Shown: positions 18,662 through 26,515 of the stretch, one piece after another | How the letters are laid out: each line of letters starts with the position of its first letter | Position numbering within the stretch: the first letter of the stretch is position 1 | Assembly (NCBI RefSeq): GCF_018332455.1 | Contig: NZ_BOPZ01000029.1 | Span: 1-43,124, forward strand | Direction of reading: 5' to 3' | DNA from: Clostridium polyendosporum | Lineage (GTDB): Bacteria > Bacillota > Clostridia > Clostridiales > Clostridiaceae | DNA: 43,124 nucleotides | Translations under genes and position numbers: made by a program | The notes under the pieces: model-generated | The model's database searches: none | The model's input: only the letters and a program-made list of their open reading frames with translations | Told to the model about the DNA's origin: nothing

Positions 18662-19201
18662 TTATTTATTATATATTTCCCTTTTTAAAGTTCCTATAAA
18701 AGGTAAGTTTCTATACTTTTCAGCATAATCAATCCCAAATCCAACTATAAATTCATCTGGAACTTCAAAGCCATAATATTTAACTTCTATATCAGCTTTT
18801 CTTCTTGCTGGCTTATTGAGTAATGAAACTATCTCTATACTTTGAGCCTTTCTATCTCTTAAAATTTTTAAAAGATAATTTAAAGTTAGTCCTGTATCCA
18901 CTATATCCTCAACAATAAGTATATCCTTACCCTCAATATCACTGTCTAAATCTTTAAGAATTCTTACAACACCTGAAGTTTCAGCAGAATTCCCATAACT
19001 TGATACTGACATAAAGTCTAACTCACAAGGAACTGTTATGTACTTTATAAGTTCTGATGTAAACACTACAGATCCTTTAAGTACTCCTACAACTACTAAG
19101 TTCTTATCTTGATAATCTTTACTTATCTGTACTGCTAATTCCTTAACCTTTTCAACAACTTGTGTCTCCGAAAATAAAACTTCTTCAATGTGTTCTCTCA
19201 T
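18662..19201 (-). CDS. hpt: Hypoxanthine phosphoribosyltransferase
   Basis: This purine salvage enzyme converts hypoxanthine or guanine plus PRPP to IMP or GMP. The 179-aa protein has the PRPP-binding motif ILIVEDIVDTGLTL (94-107), the flexible-loop region MSVSSYG (64-70), and the base-binding end with PDEFIVGFGIDYAEKYRNLP. Its start overlaps the tilS stop by 17 nt in another frame, so the two genes are translationally coupled. The tilS-hpt-ftsH order is conserved in Firmicutes. Confidence 0.97.
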   Translation of the reverse strand: MREHIEEVLFSETQVVEKVKELAVQISKDYQDKNLVVVGVLKGSVVFTSELIKYITVPCELDFMSVSSYGNSAETSGVVRILKDLDSDIEGKDILIVEDIVDTGLTLNYLLKILRDRKAQSIEIVSLLNKPARRKADIEVKYYGFEVPDEFIVGFGIDYAEKYRNLPFIGTLKREIYNK

Positions 19202-20618
19202 CCTTATAGTTCCTTTCTATCAACTTTATTTGTAAAATGTTCTTTGTATCTTTTGTAACCTTAAAAGTGTTGCTAACTTTTAAACCAACTACCCACGCTA
19301 TGTCGTTATCAAAACATACCAGTGGAATTTTACCTCTCATATCTTGTGGAATTTTCTCATCGATAAATATATTCTTTAACTTTTTTGTTCCATTCATACC
19401 ATGAGGTATAATTCTATCACCGTCCCGCCTATTTCTTATGATTATGTTTTCTTTTATCTTATCATAATCAAAATATTTGATTAAGTCATCTTTTATAAAG
19501 TCTAAATTACCTTTATTACTAAGTATTTTCATTGAAATTTGATACTCGAAGTTTGGAACATTTAGTATTTTCTCCTCATTATGAGAAAACATATCTCTTG
19601 GATACTGTAATATATAATCTAATAGTGATTCTTTCTTATTAGAATTCAAATCTATTGCTATTTCTCCATAGATATTTGTTATCTTTACCTTATTGGGAAG
19701 AAAAAGCATTTTCCCTGTTTCACCTTGTTGTAACGAGATAACATCATAAATATGTTTCATCTCAAAGTTATAGCTTGTTCCTATTAAATTACCTAATGCT
19801 CTTCTTATAATCCTAGTAAGTATGGCTTCATGCTCACTAAAAGCTTCTTCTCTAATTATTAGTTTGTGTTGATCGTTATTATAACAAAATCTTTTATATT
19901 TTAAATCTACAACTTCTTCAATATAATTACTATCTATATATGCTAAGGATGCTAACCTATTTAAGGTAGAAACTATATCTTTATTAAAATACTCTTTTAT
20001 AAAAGGAATCATCTCAAGTCTTACCCTATTTCTAGAATATATACTTTCTAGATTTGTTTTATCAATCCTAGGCTTTAACTGTTCTTTCTTGCAATACTCT
20101 TCAACTTCTTCTCTAGTAAAACAAAGTATAGGCCTTATAAAAATATCATCTCTTACAGGTTTTATACCTACAAGCCCCTCAAGACCAGTACCTCTCATTA
20201 TTCTCATAAGAAGAGTTTCTGCCTGATCGTTAGCATTATGTGCTATTGCTACCTTACTTAATTGATGTTGTTCCATAAGTTGCTTGAAAAAATCATATCT
20301 TTCTTCTCTTCCTGCCATTTCAGAAGAAATTCCTTTTTGCTTTGATACTTCATTTATATCAACTCTCTTTACAAAGCAGGAAATGCCCTTGTTTTCACAA
20401 AAATCTCTTACATACTCTTCATCTGCCAATGCCTCATCTCCTCTAAGCATGTGATTTACATGAGCAGCATAAACAGTTACATCTAATTCATCTTTTAAGG
20501 AATAAAGTATATGTAAAAGGCACATAGAATCTGGTCCTCCAGAAGTAGCAACCAAAATCTTTTCGCCTTTTTTTATCATATTATTATACTTAATAAAGTT
20601 AATAACCTTATCTTTCAA
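19185..20618 (-). CDS. tilS: tRNA(Ile)-lysidine synthetase
   Basis: TilS converts the wobble C of the AUA-reading tRNA-Ile to lysidine with ATP. The PP-loop motif SGGPDS lies at 26-31, followed by AAHVNHMLRGDEA and AHNANDQAETLLMRIMRGTGLEGL, family signatures. The C-terminal part (about 390-477) matches the tRNA-binding TilS domain (RNRRDGDRIIPHGMNGTKKLKNIFIDEKIP). Length is 477 aa. The start codon is TTG (20616-20618), with AGGAAG 9 nt upstream, and no better start lies nearby. It heads the tilS-hpt-ftsH operon. Confidence 0.95.
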   Translation of the reverse strand: MKDKVINFIKYNNMIKKGEKILVATSGGPDSMCLLHILYSLKDELDVTVYAAHVNHMLRGDEALADEEYVRDFCENKGISCFVKRVDINEVSKQKGISSEMAGREERYDFFKQLMEQHQLSKVAIAHNANDQAETLLMRIMRGTGLEGLVGIKPVRDDIFIRPILCFTREEVEEYCKKEQLKPRIDKTNLESIYSRNRVRLEMIPFIKEYFNKDIVSTLNRLASLAYIDSNYIEEVVDLKYKRFCYNNDQHKLIIREEAFSEHEAILTRIIRRALGNLIGTSYNFEMKHIYDVISLQQGETGKMLFLPNKVKITNIYGEIAIDLNSNKKESLLDYILQYPRDMFSHNEEKILNVPNFEYQISMKILSNKGNLDFIKDDLIKYFDYDKIKENIIIRNRRDGDRIIPHGMNGTKKLKNIFIDEKIPQDMRGKIPLVCFDNDIAWVVGLKVSNTFKVTKDTKNILQIKLIERNYKDERTH

Positions 20619-20654
20619 ATCTTAACACTTCCTAATATTATGTTTTGTTAATTA

Positions 20655-20683
20655 ATTATATCATAACAGCTTATAATTATTAA
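20655..20683 (-). promoter_or_regulatory. Candidate tilS operon promoter
   Basis: A consensus TATAAT (20655-20660) has a weak -35 TTAATA (20678-20683) at 17 bp on the minus strand, about 40 nt before the TTG start. Confidence 0.5.
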
Positions 20684-20780
20684 CAATAAATGATAGAATT
20701 TTACTATAACTAATTTAGCTTTCTCAAATATGTTTAATATATAATAAATTTGTTACTTTTATTAATTATTATCAAAATCC

Positions 20781-20804
20781 AATTATAAGTAATGACTTAT
20801 AATT
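20781..20804. repeat. Perfect inverted repeat between spoIIE and tilS
   Basis: Ten-base arms AATTATAAGT and ACTTATAATT flank a 4-bp spacer. It lies about 100 bp upstream of the candidate tilS promoter and past the spoIIE terminator. It has no T-run and looks more like an operator than a terminator. AT-rich chance formation is possible. Confidence 0.5.
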
Positions 20805-20820
20805 AAATTTACAATTTCAG

Positions 20821-20847
20821 AAAAAGCATTGTAAGCCAATGCTTTTT
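20821..20847 (-). terminator. Rho-independent terminator of spoIIE
   Basis: A perfect 11-bp stem AAAAAGCATTG/CAATGCTTTTT with a 5-nt loop starts about 30 nt past the spoIIE stop. Confidence 0.9.
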
Positions 20848-20878
20848 TGAAATCCATTAAATATCAATCCCTTTGTTT

Positions 20879-23275
20879 TTAATATAATGCATAAATCTTT
20901 GATACTACTACTGTCATATCATCCTTAGTTTTTCCACCATTAAGCTCTTTCGCTTTTTCTAAAATATCGTTTACTAATTCCTTTGGATTCTTATTTTTTG
21001 TTTCTCCCAAAAAATCCACTAGCCACTCACAGTTTGACTCTCCTCCTATTCCTTCGAGAACTCCATCACTTATAGTAACCAAAACATCTCCATTTGAAAC
21101 CTTTTTTTCTACAATATCTACATCTGGAGAATCTAATACTCCAAAAGGTAAGGTATTAGATTTTACAACTTCTATCTTATCTCCTCTTTTTATAAAACTT
21201 TCAACAGCTCCTATCTTCATAAAAGTTATATTACCTGAATAGAGATCAATATTTTGCATGTCTAAAGTTGCAAATTTTTCATCTTCAGAAAATTTCATTG
21301 TCATTATTGAGTTAACAGTGTTTATCGCTGTAAGTTCAGAAAAACCTGATTGTGTAAACTTTTCTATAAGTTCTACTGCAGCCTTACTTTCAACTCCTGC
21401 TTCTGGCCCAGATCCCATGCCATCACTTATCACTATCATGTAGTTACCATCTTTAGTCTTTCCAAAGCTGTAACTATCTCCCGTAAACTTTTCTCCTTCC
21501 TTACACGCAACAGCTGCATAAGAAGATATATGATATTTTGGGGCTTCTTCAATGCGAACTGTACACTTATTATTGGTAGGATCTATAGAACACCCATCGC
21601 CCCCAACACTCATTGTACGCCCTATGCTACTATTAATAATAGGTAATAGCTCTTTAATACAAAGTTGTCCACCATGACAGTTATCCATCATAATCTTAAT
21701 ATTTAACCTTCCTTGTTTATCATTGTAACAAAGAACATCATCATATTTTATATTCAATTTATTTAAAGCCCTTCTTATAGTTCTTTCTACATCACTACAA
21801 ATGGTTATATCTCTATTAAAATCGTCTATTATCTCTCCGATAGTCACCGCCATATTGCTTATATGACCTGCTAAAAGTTTTCTACCTTCACTCAATCTCT
21901 TCCTCAACGTTTCATTAAGTATATAATTATTTACTATTTCTTCAGTGTTTTTTATAAGTCCAAATTTTTTGATGCATTTTTTTTCAAGTTCCTGTGGAAA
22001 CTTACTACCACCATCCTGGTAGTTTCTTATAAGCTCTGCAAAGGCATTATATGTGCTGTGTAATTCTCTCTTCCAACATAAATATTTCATATCACAACTT
22101 CCACAAACTCTATCAGCAAGATTTTCTATAAGAGCACTACTTTTATTCTTAAGAAGAAGTCTATCATTGTCCATAAGATTATTAAGAGTTAATGACATTG
22201 TTGAAAGCACCTCTGTGAAATCGTTTAACCTACTGGTAAATTCCTCTTTGATCTTAATAAAATGAAGTTCACTTATAGCATCTTGTTTTTTATCATTATC
22301 TAACTCCATAGCTAATTTGAAATAAACCATTTTAGGAATCATAGAAAATAATATTCCTGAAACAACAGCTTCTATAATTTGAAAACCGTCAAAAGTCTTG
22401 GAATACATTGCTAAAATAAGATAAATTATTAAATAAGCAATCATAGCTATAAACTTTCCTGTATCCTTAAAAATCCCCACCATCAAACCACAGACTCCAT
22501 ATACACTGATATAAAGCATCATATTATTAGTAGCTAATCCTACTATAATTCCCATGGTTACCCCTGCAGCTGCTCCTACTGAACTACCTAATCCAAATGC
22601 TATTGTAATAATAAAAAACAATGCTGCAATATTTCTTATACCTACATTAAATACTTGAACATCTCCTATTCCGGATACTACAAGACAAATAAGAAGTGCC
22701 ATAGAAACCATCTCTTCAGTATTAAAAAGATGATTTGTATTTATATCATCTATGCATGTTATAGCATACTTAATTATATAATATATTGGGTAGATTATAA
22801 TAGTTTGAACTAAAGACGTGATTATATTTACATCAATAGGAAAATGATTTACAAAGGCTCTATAGAATATCATAGATAAAATTATAATACTAAAACCTAC
22901 GATTACATTATTTCTACTTTTAAGTGTAAGTGATATGTTTTGAAATATCGCTATTAAAGTAACTATAAGGATACATAACTGAATATTCTGAAAATTTGAC
23001 ATAAGGGTTACATATCCTAATAATGCTCCTACAGTAGCTACTATACTCTCTTTTCTATCACCCCGATTTAAAAAGGCAAGTAAAAATGCTATTCCAAAAG
23101 GCGCTAGATTTTCCAGAGTATTTATACCTATATTGATTACTACTCTACTTAATAGAAAAGCTCCAATAAAATCAAAAGCTAATCTAAAAGGGGAACCAAG
23201 CAACTTAATCTCTCTCTTCTCTTTATCTCCTCTGCTCACCCGTTTATATGTAGATACATCAACACCGTATTGCAT
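20879..23275 (-). CDS. spoIIE: Stage II sporulation protein E (serine phosphatase)
   Basis: SpoIIE sits in the polar septum and dephosphorylates the anti-anti-sigma factor SpoIIAA, which frees sigma-F in the forespore. The 798-aa protein has about ten membrane helices in residues 25-320, a central regulatory and FtsZ-interacting region with a cysteine cluster (CGSCDMKYLC), and a C-terminal PP2C domain. The metal-binding aspartates are in SDGMGSGPEAG (about 617), TISDGVLEG (about 737) and KTKDDMTVV (about 785). The ATG has GGAGGT 7 nt upstream. It is monocistronic between its own promoter and terminator. The upstream promoter has the unusual 21-bp spacer of Spo0A-activated genes. Confidence 0.97.
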   Translation of the reverse strand: MQYGVDVSTYKRVSRGDKEKREIKLLGSPFRLAFDFIGAFLLSRVVINIGINTLENLAPFGIAFLLAFLNRGDRKESIVATVGALLGYVTLMSNFQNIQLCILIVTLIAIFQNISLTLKSRNNVIVGFSIIILSMIFYRAFVNHFPIDVNIITSLVQTIIIYPIYYIIKYAITCIDDINTNHLFNTEEMVSMALLICLVVSGIGDVQVFNVGIRNIAALFFIITIAFGLGSSVGAAAGVTMGIIVGLATNNMMLYISVYGVCGLMVGIFKDTGKFIAMIAYLIIYLILAMYSKTFDGFQIIEAVVSGILFSMIPKMVYFKLAMELDNDKKQDAISELHFIKIKEEFTSRLNDFTEVLSTMSLTLNNLMDNDRLLLKNKSSALIENLADRVCGSCDMKYLCWKRELHSTYNAFAELIRNYQDGGSKFPQELEKKCIKKFGLIKNTEEIVNNYILNETLRKRLSEGRKLLAGHISNMAVTIGEIIDDFNRDITICSDVERTIRRALNKLNIKYDDVLCYNDKQGRLNIKIMMDNCHGGQLCIKELLPIINSSIGRTMSVGGDGCSIDPTNNKCTVRIEEAPKYHISSYAAVACKEGEKFTGDSYSFGKTKDGNYMIVISDGMGSGPEAGVESKAAVELIEKFTQSGFSELTAINTVNSIMTMKFSEDEKFATLDMQNIDLYSGNITFMKIGAVESFIKRGDKIEVVKSNTLPFGVLDSPDVDIVEKKVSNGDVLVTISDGVLEGIGGESNCEWLVDFLGETKNKNPKELVNDILEKAKELNGGKTKDDMTVVVSKIYALY

Positions 23276-23313
23276 AACACTACCTCCAAATTCATTATTA
23301 GAAGTTTATGTTC

Positions 23314-23346
23314 ATTATAACAAATACATATGGAAATATATGTCAC
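23314..23346 (-). promoter_or_regulatory. spoIIE promoter with 21-bp spacer
   Basis: On the minus strand GTGACA (23341-23346) and TATAAT (23314-23319) are 21 bp apart. I recall that spoIIE and spoIIG of B. subtilis have similarly long spacers and need Spo0A~P. I see no clean TGTCGAA box beside it, only weak partial matches. Confidence 0.55.
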
Positions 23347-23443
23347 TTGATGCGTATAAAGAAAACTTTCGTAGGACAACAATATCTATTTTTCTTTTTT
23401 TACAGAATAGACCAAAAAGAAGATAACTTCCCTTTTCCTTATC

Positions 23444-23475
23444 TTAATTAAATAGTATTTTTGCTATTTAATTAA
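23444..23475. repeat. Inverted repeat upstream of spoIIE
   Basis: Perfect 12-bp arms TTAATTAAATAG/CTATTTAATTAA flank an 8-bp spacer. A second imperfect inverted repeat (TCGCTATAA/TTATAGTGA) lies at about 23527-23560. The rest of the gap 23276-23674 is AT-rich without a gene. Confidence 0.45.
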
Positions 23476-23663
23476 AATATATTATTTTAACTAGATAATT
23501 CTAATACATAAAAGAAATACTTATTTGTCGCTATAAGTGAATTTGTGAAAATTTATAGTGATATTTTTTAGGAATAATATAAATTAATTACTTTTATGTC
23601 ATAACTCCTTATACTATAAATATTATCAAGTTAATAATTACAAATTAAATATATAATTAATCA

Positions 23664-23705
23664 CAAAATAAAACAGAGTGAAAAGATATGTAATCTTTTC
23701 ACTCT
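23664..23705 (-). terminator. Terminator of the tRNA cluster
   Basis: A 13-bp stem AGAGTGAAAAGAT and its complement (23675-23705) is followed on the minus strand by GTTTTATTTTG, just after the last tRNA. Confidence 0.92.
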
Positions 23706-23715
23706 TGTCAACGTA

Positions 23716-23791
<76 letters not shown>

Positions 23792-23800
23792 ATATTATAT

Positions 23801-23889
23801 TGGTGCTGGAGACCGGAATCGAACCGGTACGGTGTTTTAGCACCGCAGGATTTTAAGTCCTGTGCGTCTGCCAGTTCCGCCACTCCAGC
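23801..23889 (-). tRNA. tRNA-Leu(TAA), copy 1
   Basis: This class II tRNA has a long variable arm (CGGTGCTAAAACACCG), anticodon loop CTTAAAA with anticodon TAA, acceptor GCTGGAG, and an encoded CCA. Confidence 0.97.
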
Positions 23890-23911
23890 GTAAAAATAAT
23901 TTTTAGTAAAA

Positions 23912-23988
23912 TGGTAGCGGAAATAGGACTTGAACCTACGACACTTCGGGTATGAACCGAATGCTCTAGCCAGCTGAGCTATTCCGCC
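23912..23988 (-). tRNA. Elongator tRNA-Met(CAT)
   Basis: The cloverleaf has acceptor GGCGGAA, anticodon loop TTCATAC (CAT) and an encoded CCA. The D arm and anticodon stem (TCGGTTCATACCCGA) match elongator Met tRNAs rather than the lysidine-modified Ile form, but the latter is not strictly excluded. Confidence 0.9.
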
Positions 23989-23996
23989 ACATTATA

Positions 23997-24072
<76 letters not shown>

Positions 24073-24081
24073 ATATTGTAT

Positions 24082-24170
24082 TGGTGCTGGAGACCGGAAT
24101 CGAACCGGTACGGTGTTTTAGCACCGCAGGATTTTAAGTCCTGTGCGTCTGCCAGTTCCGCCACTCCAGC
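24082..24170 (-). tRNA. tRNA-Leu(TAA), copy 2
   Basis: The sequence appears identical to the copy at 23801-23889. It is the first gene of the cluster, 35 nt after the -10 element. Confidence 0.97.
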
Positions 24171-24204
24171 ATTTTTTCTTAGCCGCCTCTCAGCGACAAG
24201 TTTT

Positions 24205-24233
24205 ATTATAAGGCATGTTAATAATACTGTCAA
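24205..24233 (-). promoter_or_regulatory. tRNA cluster promoter
   Basis: On the minus strand full-consensus TTGACA (24228-24233) and TATAAT (24205-24210) are 17 bp apart. The -35 context GTGTTGACAG is shared with the rRNA promoter at the left end. Confidence 0.9.
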
Positions 24234-24398
24234 CACTTTTCGCAAAATAATTTTATGATATTTTTTATAAAATTATTTTTCTATGATAATATACCAGTTT
24301 AAGCTCTGTAAGAGATGAATTAGAAGTTACCCCTGCTTTTTAAAACAGACTAAAAACTTAACCCATTAATCTCTAAATACTAATTTAATTTAAACTAA

Positions 24399-24425
24399 AG
24401 TTCGGATAGATTTACTATCCGAACT
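24399..24425 (-). terminator. Rho-independent terminator of the yabP-yabQ-divIC-yabR genes
   Basis: A perfect 11-bp stem AGTTCGGATAG/CTATCCGAACT with a 5-nt loop is followed by TTAGTTTAAATT. It lies about 20 nt past the yabR stop. Confidence 0.85.
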
Positions 24426-24445
24426 GTATGATAAATTAACTAATT

Positions 24446-24853
24446 TTAGCCAAAATTCTTCTTGCTACCTCTAGCCTTAAAATCTTGATTTTTCTTTACG
24501 TCTGCAAGCCTTTCTTCACTATCTTTTAAAAACTTTGACATTATATCTTCAAAGTTATGTGAAGATGACTTTCTCTTTTCAGCATTCCAATCTATTTCTG
24601 CTGGTTTTGCTGACTTTCTTTGAATATTTGCTTGCTTAATTGAAAGACTTATCTTCCCATTGTCATCAATTGAGATTACTTTTACTTTTACCTTATCTTG
24701 TTCTTTAAGATGTTGTCTGATATCTTTAACAAAAGAATCTGCAACTTCAGAAATATGAACTAGACCTGTCTTTCCTTCCACTTCAACAAATGCCCCAAAG
24801 TTTGTGATGTTAACTACTGTTCCTTCTAATATGTTTCCTGCCATTAAGGTCAT
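24446..24853 (-). CDS. yabR: S1 RNA-binding domain protein, YabR-like
   Basis: A single S1 domain fills residues 5-75 (GNILEGTVVNITNFGAFVEVEGKTGLVHISEVADSF, then VKVKVISIDDNGKISLSIK). A charged, probably disordered tail with many Lys and Ser follows and ends GSKKNFG. The fold binds RNA; relatives of B. subtilis YabR have been linked to ribosomes, but the role is not settled. Length is 135 aa. The ATG has GGAGGAG about 10 nt upstream. It follows divIC by 56 nt, the same neighbour order as in B. subtilis. Confidence 0.9.
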   Translation of the reverse strand: MTLMAGNILEGTVVNITNFGAFVEVEGKTGLVHISEVADSFVKDIRQHLKEQDKVKVKVISIDDNGKISLSIKQANIQRKSAKPAEIDWNAEKRKSSSHNFEDIMSKFLKDSEERLADVKKNQDFKARGSKKNFG

Positions 24854-24909
24854 GTTAAAAAGACTCCTCCTTAAAAATAATTAAATATATATGTTATTTA
24901 AATAATAAC

Positions 24910-25206
24910 CTATTTATTTGTGCTTGAATCATTAGTATTTCCATTTAGTTGAACTTTTTTTTCACCTGGCTTAATCATTCCTAATCTTTCTCTAGCCATT
25001 TTCTCAATATAAGAATCTGTTTTTGACAGATCTACTTCTTCTTTAAGCTTTTCATTATTTTGCTTTATTTTTTCTAACTCTTCTTGGCTTTCATTAATCT
25101 GAATTTCAATCTTTCTCATTGTTAATTGTTGTCTAACAAAACTAAAACAAAAAATTGAAATTAAAATAACTATAACAATGTTCTTAAGGGTAATTGTTTT
25201 TCTCAT
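24910..25206 (-). CDS. divIC: Septum formation initiator, FtsB/DivIC family
   Basis: This small bitopic division protein has a short cytoplasmic N-terminus, one membrane helix (about 8-25), a coiled coil rich in Glu and Lys (30-65) and a conserved end IEKMARERLGMIKPGEK. Proteins of this family bridge FtsL and DivIB/FtsQ at the divisome. Length is 98 aa, normal. AAAGGGG lies 6 nt before the ATG. The position between yabQ and yabR matches that of divIC in B. subtilis. Confidence 0.93.
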   Translation of the reverse strand: MRKTITLKNIVIVILISIFCFSFVRQQLTMRKIEIQINESQEELEKIKQNNEKLKEEVDLSKTDSYIEKMARERLGMIKPGEKKVQLNGNTNDSSTNK

Positions 25207-25297
25207 AATGAACCCCTTTTTTCATTTCCATTAAAATTCATTTCTAATCTTATTTTAATAACTATTGTATCTTTATTCAAGTAAATTTTTTATCCAA

Positions 25298-25687
25298 TTA
25301 TTTATTATCTTTATTCCCAATAAAAATAACCTTCAATCCATATATTAAATTTTTCAAAAATATTCTTATAAATTTAAATATCCCTAATCTAATTTTTTGT
25401 TCAGTTCTTTGAAAAAAAACACTTACAAACCTTAAGTATAAAAGAATCCCTAAAACTAAAAATACATATACATATGGACCTAAAAATGCATAATTTACAT
25501 ACAGTAAAAAAATAAATATCACAATACCGCATAATATCCAAAACAAAAAATCTTCTATTAATTGTATAAATTGGGGTGTATTAATTCCTCTTATAACTCT
25601 ATATAGGTCAAACAATATCCCCGTCAAAATTCCTGATATTATACTGTATATTACTATTCTAAACTGTATTGATAATGGTAATAACAT
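25298..25687 (-). CDS. yabQ: Spore cortex/sporulation protein YabQ
   Basis: This 129-aa membrane protein has about four hydrophobic segments (roughly 8-25, 44-63, 65-85 and a weaker one). It starts with MLLPLSIQFRIVIYSIISGILTG, and GILFDLYRVIRG follows, which is typical of the YabQ family. In B. subtilis YabQ is made in the mother cell and is needed for cortex formation. The start is 8 nt after the yabP stop, so they are coupled. The ribosome-binding site AGGTGAGGGG sits very close to the ATG. Confidence 0.9.
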   Translation of the reverse strand: MLLPLSIQFRIVIYSIISGILTGILFDLYRVIRGINTPQFIQLIEDFLFWILCGIVIFIFLLYVNYAFLGPYVYVFLVLGILLYLRFVSVFFQRTEQKIRLGIFKFIRIFLKNLIYGLKVIFIGNKDNK

Positions 25688-25695
25688 CCCCTCAC

Positions 25696-25989
25696 CTACT
25701 TAAATAATCTCACTAAGATACTCTCCTTATTTTTCTTAACCTCGTTACCTGTATATACAATAGAAGCTATATGCCCAACTATAATTACATCCCCATTCTG
25801 AACATCAAGTTTATTCATTTTTAGGCCTTCTCCTTTAATAGTTAACATTCCAAGACATGTATTTAATAATATTTTTGCCTCATCAAAACTTAAAACTTCT
25901 ATAACACCAGTTAAAGTTAACTTTTTCCTACTATCAAGTACAAGGTTACTCTTTTTTTCTTGAACCCTTAACTCCTTCTTATTCTCCAT
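25696..25989 (-). CDS. yabP: Sporulation protein YabP
   Basis: This is a 97-aa YabP/YqfC-family protein. The core reads LTLTGVIEVLSFDEAKILLNT and GMLTIKGEGLKMNKLDVQNGDVIIVGHI, predicted to be beta-rich and soluble. In B. subtilis it is in the sigma-E regulon and helps spore assembly, being related to the SafA/SpoIVA maturation layer. The ATG has GGGAGG 6 nt upstream. A sigma-E-like promoter lies 30-58 bp upstream, and the gene heads yabP-yabQ-divIC-yabR. Confidence 0.92.
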   Translation of the reverse strand: MENKKELRVQEKKSNLVLDSRKKLTLTGVIEVLSFDEAKILLNTCLGMLTIKGEGLKMNKLDVQNGDVIIVGHIASIVYTGNEVKKNKESILVRLFK

Positions 25990-26018
25990 ATTATTCCTCC
26001 CATATGTTGTTATAATAA

Positions 26019-26047
26019 AATATATGACAGCTATTTTTTATATATTC
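26019..26047 (-). promoter_or_regulatory. Sigma-E-like promoter of yabP
   Basis: On the minus strand GAATATA (26041-26047) and CATATATT (26019-26026) are separated by 14 bp. The -10 agrees with CATACAAT at six of eight positions. This suits the known sigma-E control of yabP in B. subtilis. The match is imperfect. Confidence 0.5.
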
Positions 26048-26156
26048 AATTCTAATAATCTTTACATTATTAAATAAATATAACTGTACTAGAAACTATA
26101 TTTACGTATCTCCAATTAATTGCTAATATCAAAACCTTCCCAAAACACACTTAAGT

Positions 26157-26187
26157 AAAACTGAATAGCATCAGTCTATTCAATTTT
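26157..26187 (-). repeat. Hairpin flanking repeat R1 copy f
   Basis: Twelve-base arms AAAACTGAATAG and CTATTCAATTTT pair with one mismatch or G-U. The same stem sequence forms the pth terminator at 35938-35970, so hairpin and R1 seem to travel together. Confidence 0.6.
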
Positions 26188-26221
26188 AGTAAGATTTCAG
26201 ATTAAAATCACAGAAAATAAA
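26182..26221 (-). repeat. Interspersed palindromic repeat R1, copy f (diverged)
   Basis: The gene strand reads TTTATTTTCTGTGATTTTAA, then TCTGAAATCTTACTAAAATT. The palindrome is degraded, but both flanks align with the copies at 35.9 and 40.3 kb. Confidence 0.55.
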
Positions 26222-26225
26222 TCGA

Positions 26226-26244
26226 AGTAGGCACCGAGCCTACT
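26226..26244 (-). repeat. AGTAGGC hairpin shared with 40.2 kb
   Basis: AGTAGGC and GCCTACT form a 7-bp stem. The same stem, longer, occurs at 40220-40252 beside another R1 copy. Sequence on the minus strand after it is T-rich. Confidence 0.55.
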
Positions 26245-26370
26245 AAGAATACACAACTTCAATCCTTAAACAATTCATGAAAATAGCCTCCACATTCAAT
26301 GCCTTTTCTAGGATATATAAGTTCAATCATTAACGAACTTTAGGAAATAGTCTCGGCATTCAATATTTTT
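26243..26370 (-). repeat. Two diverged tandem units, one containing repeat R2
   Basis: Units 26243-26307 and 26308-26370 (65 and 63 bp) align along their length. Both have a CTARGA start, TTCAATC, a middle GAAATAG or AAATAG, and CATTCAATR near the end. The first unit carries the R2 sequence found also near 16.4 and 16.7 kb. There is no open frame. Confidence 0.55.
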
Positions 26371-26444
26371 CCTAAAATTCTTAATTCAATATGAACTTCT
26401 ATATCATGAATTATAAATTAAGTTATGAAGTTGTATATCTATAG

Positions 26445-26482
26445 ATTGAGTCAAATTTCACTTCATAAAATGACAACAAGTA
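26445..26482 (-). repeat. Interspersed palindromic repeat R1, copy e
   Basis: The gene strand reads TTGTCATTTTATGAAGTGAA and then ATTTGACTCAA right after the rqcP terminator. It belongs to the TGTCATTT subtype together with copy h. Confidence 0.75.
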
Positions 26483-26515
26483 AAAAGCCTCTTTGATATA
26501 TCAATCAAAGAGGCT
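26481..26515 (-). terminator. Rho-independent terminator of rqcP
   Basis: A perfect 12-bp stem AGCCTCTTTGAT and its complement (26486-26515) followed by TTTTTA overlaps the rqcP stop codon. Confidence 0.92.

Noticed and set aside
19185-19201. Frameshift between tilS and hpt because the frames overlap
   Set aside because: Both proteins are complete at normal length. The 17-nt overlap is ordinary translational coupling.
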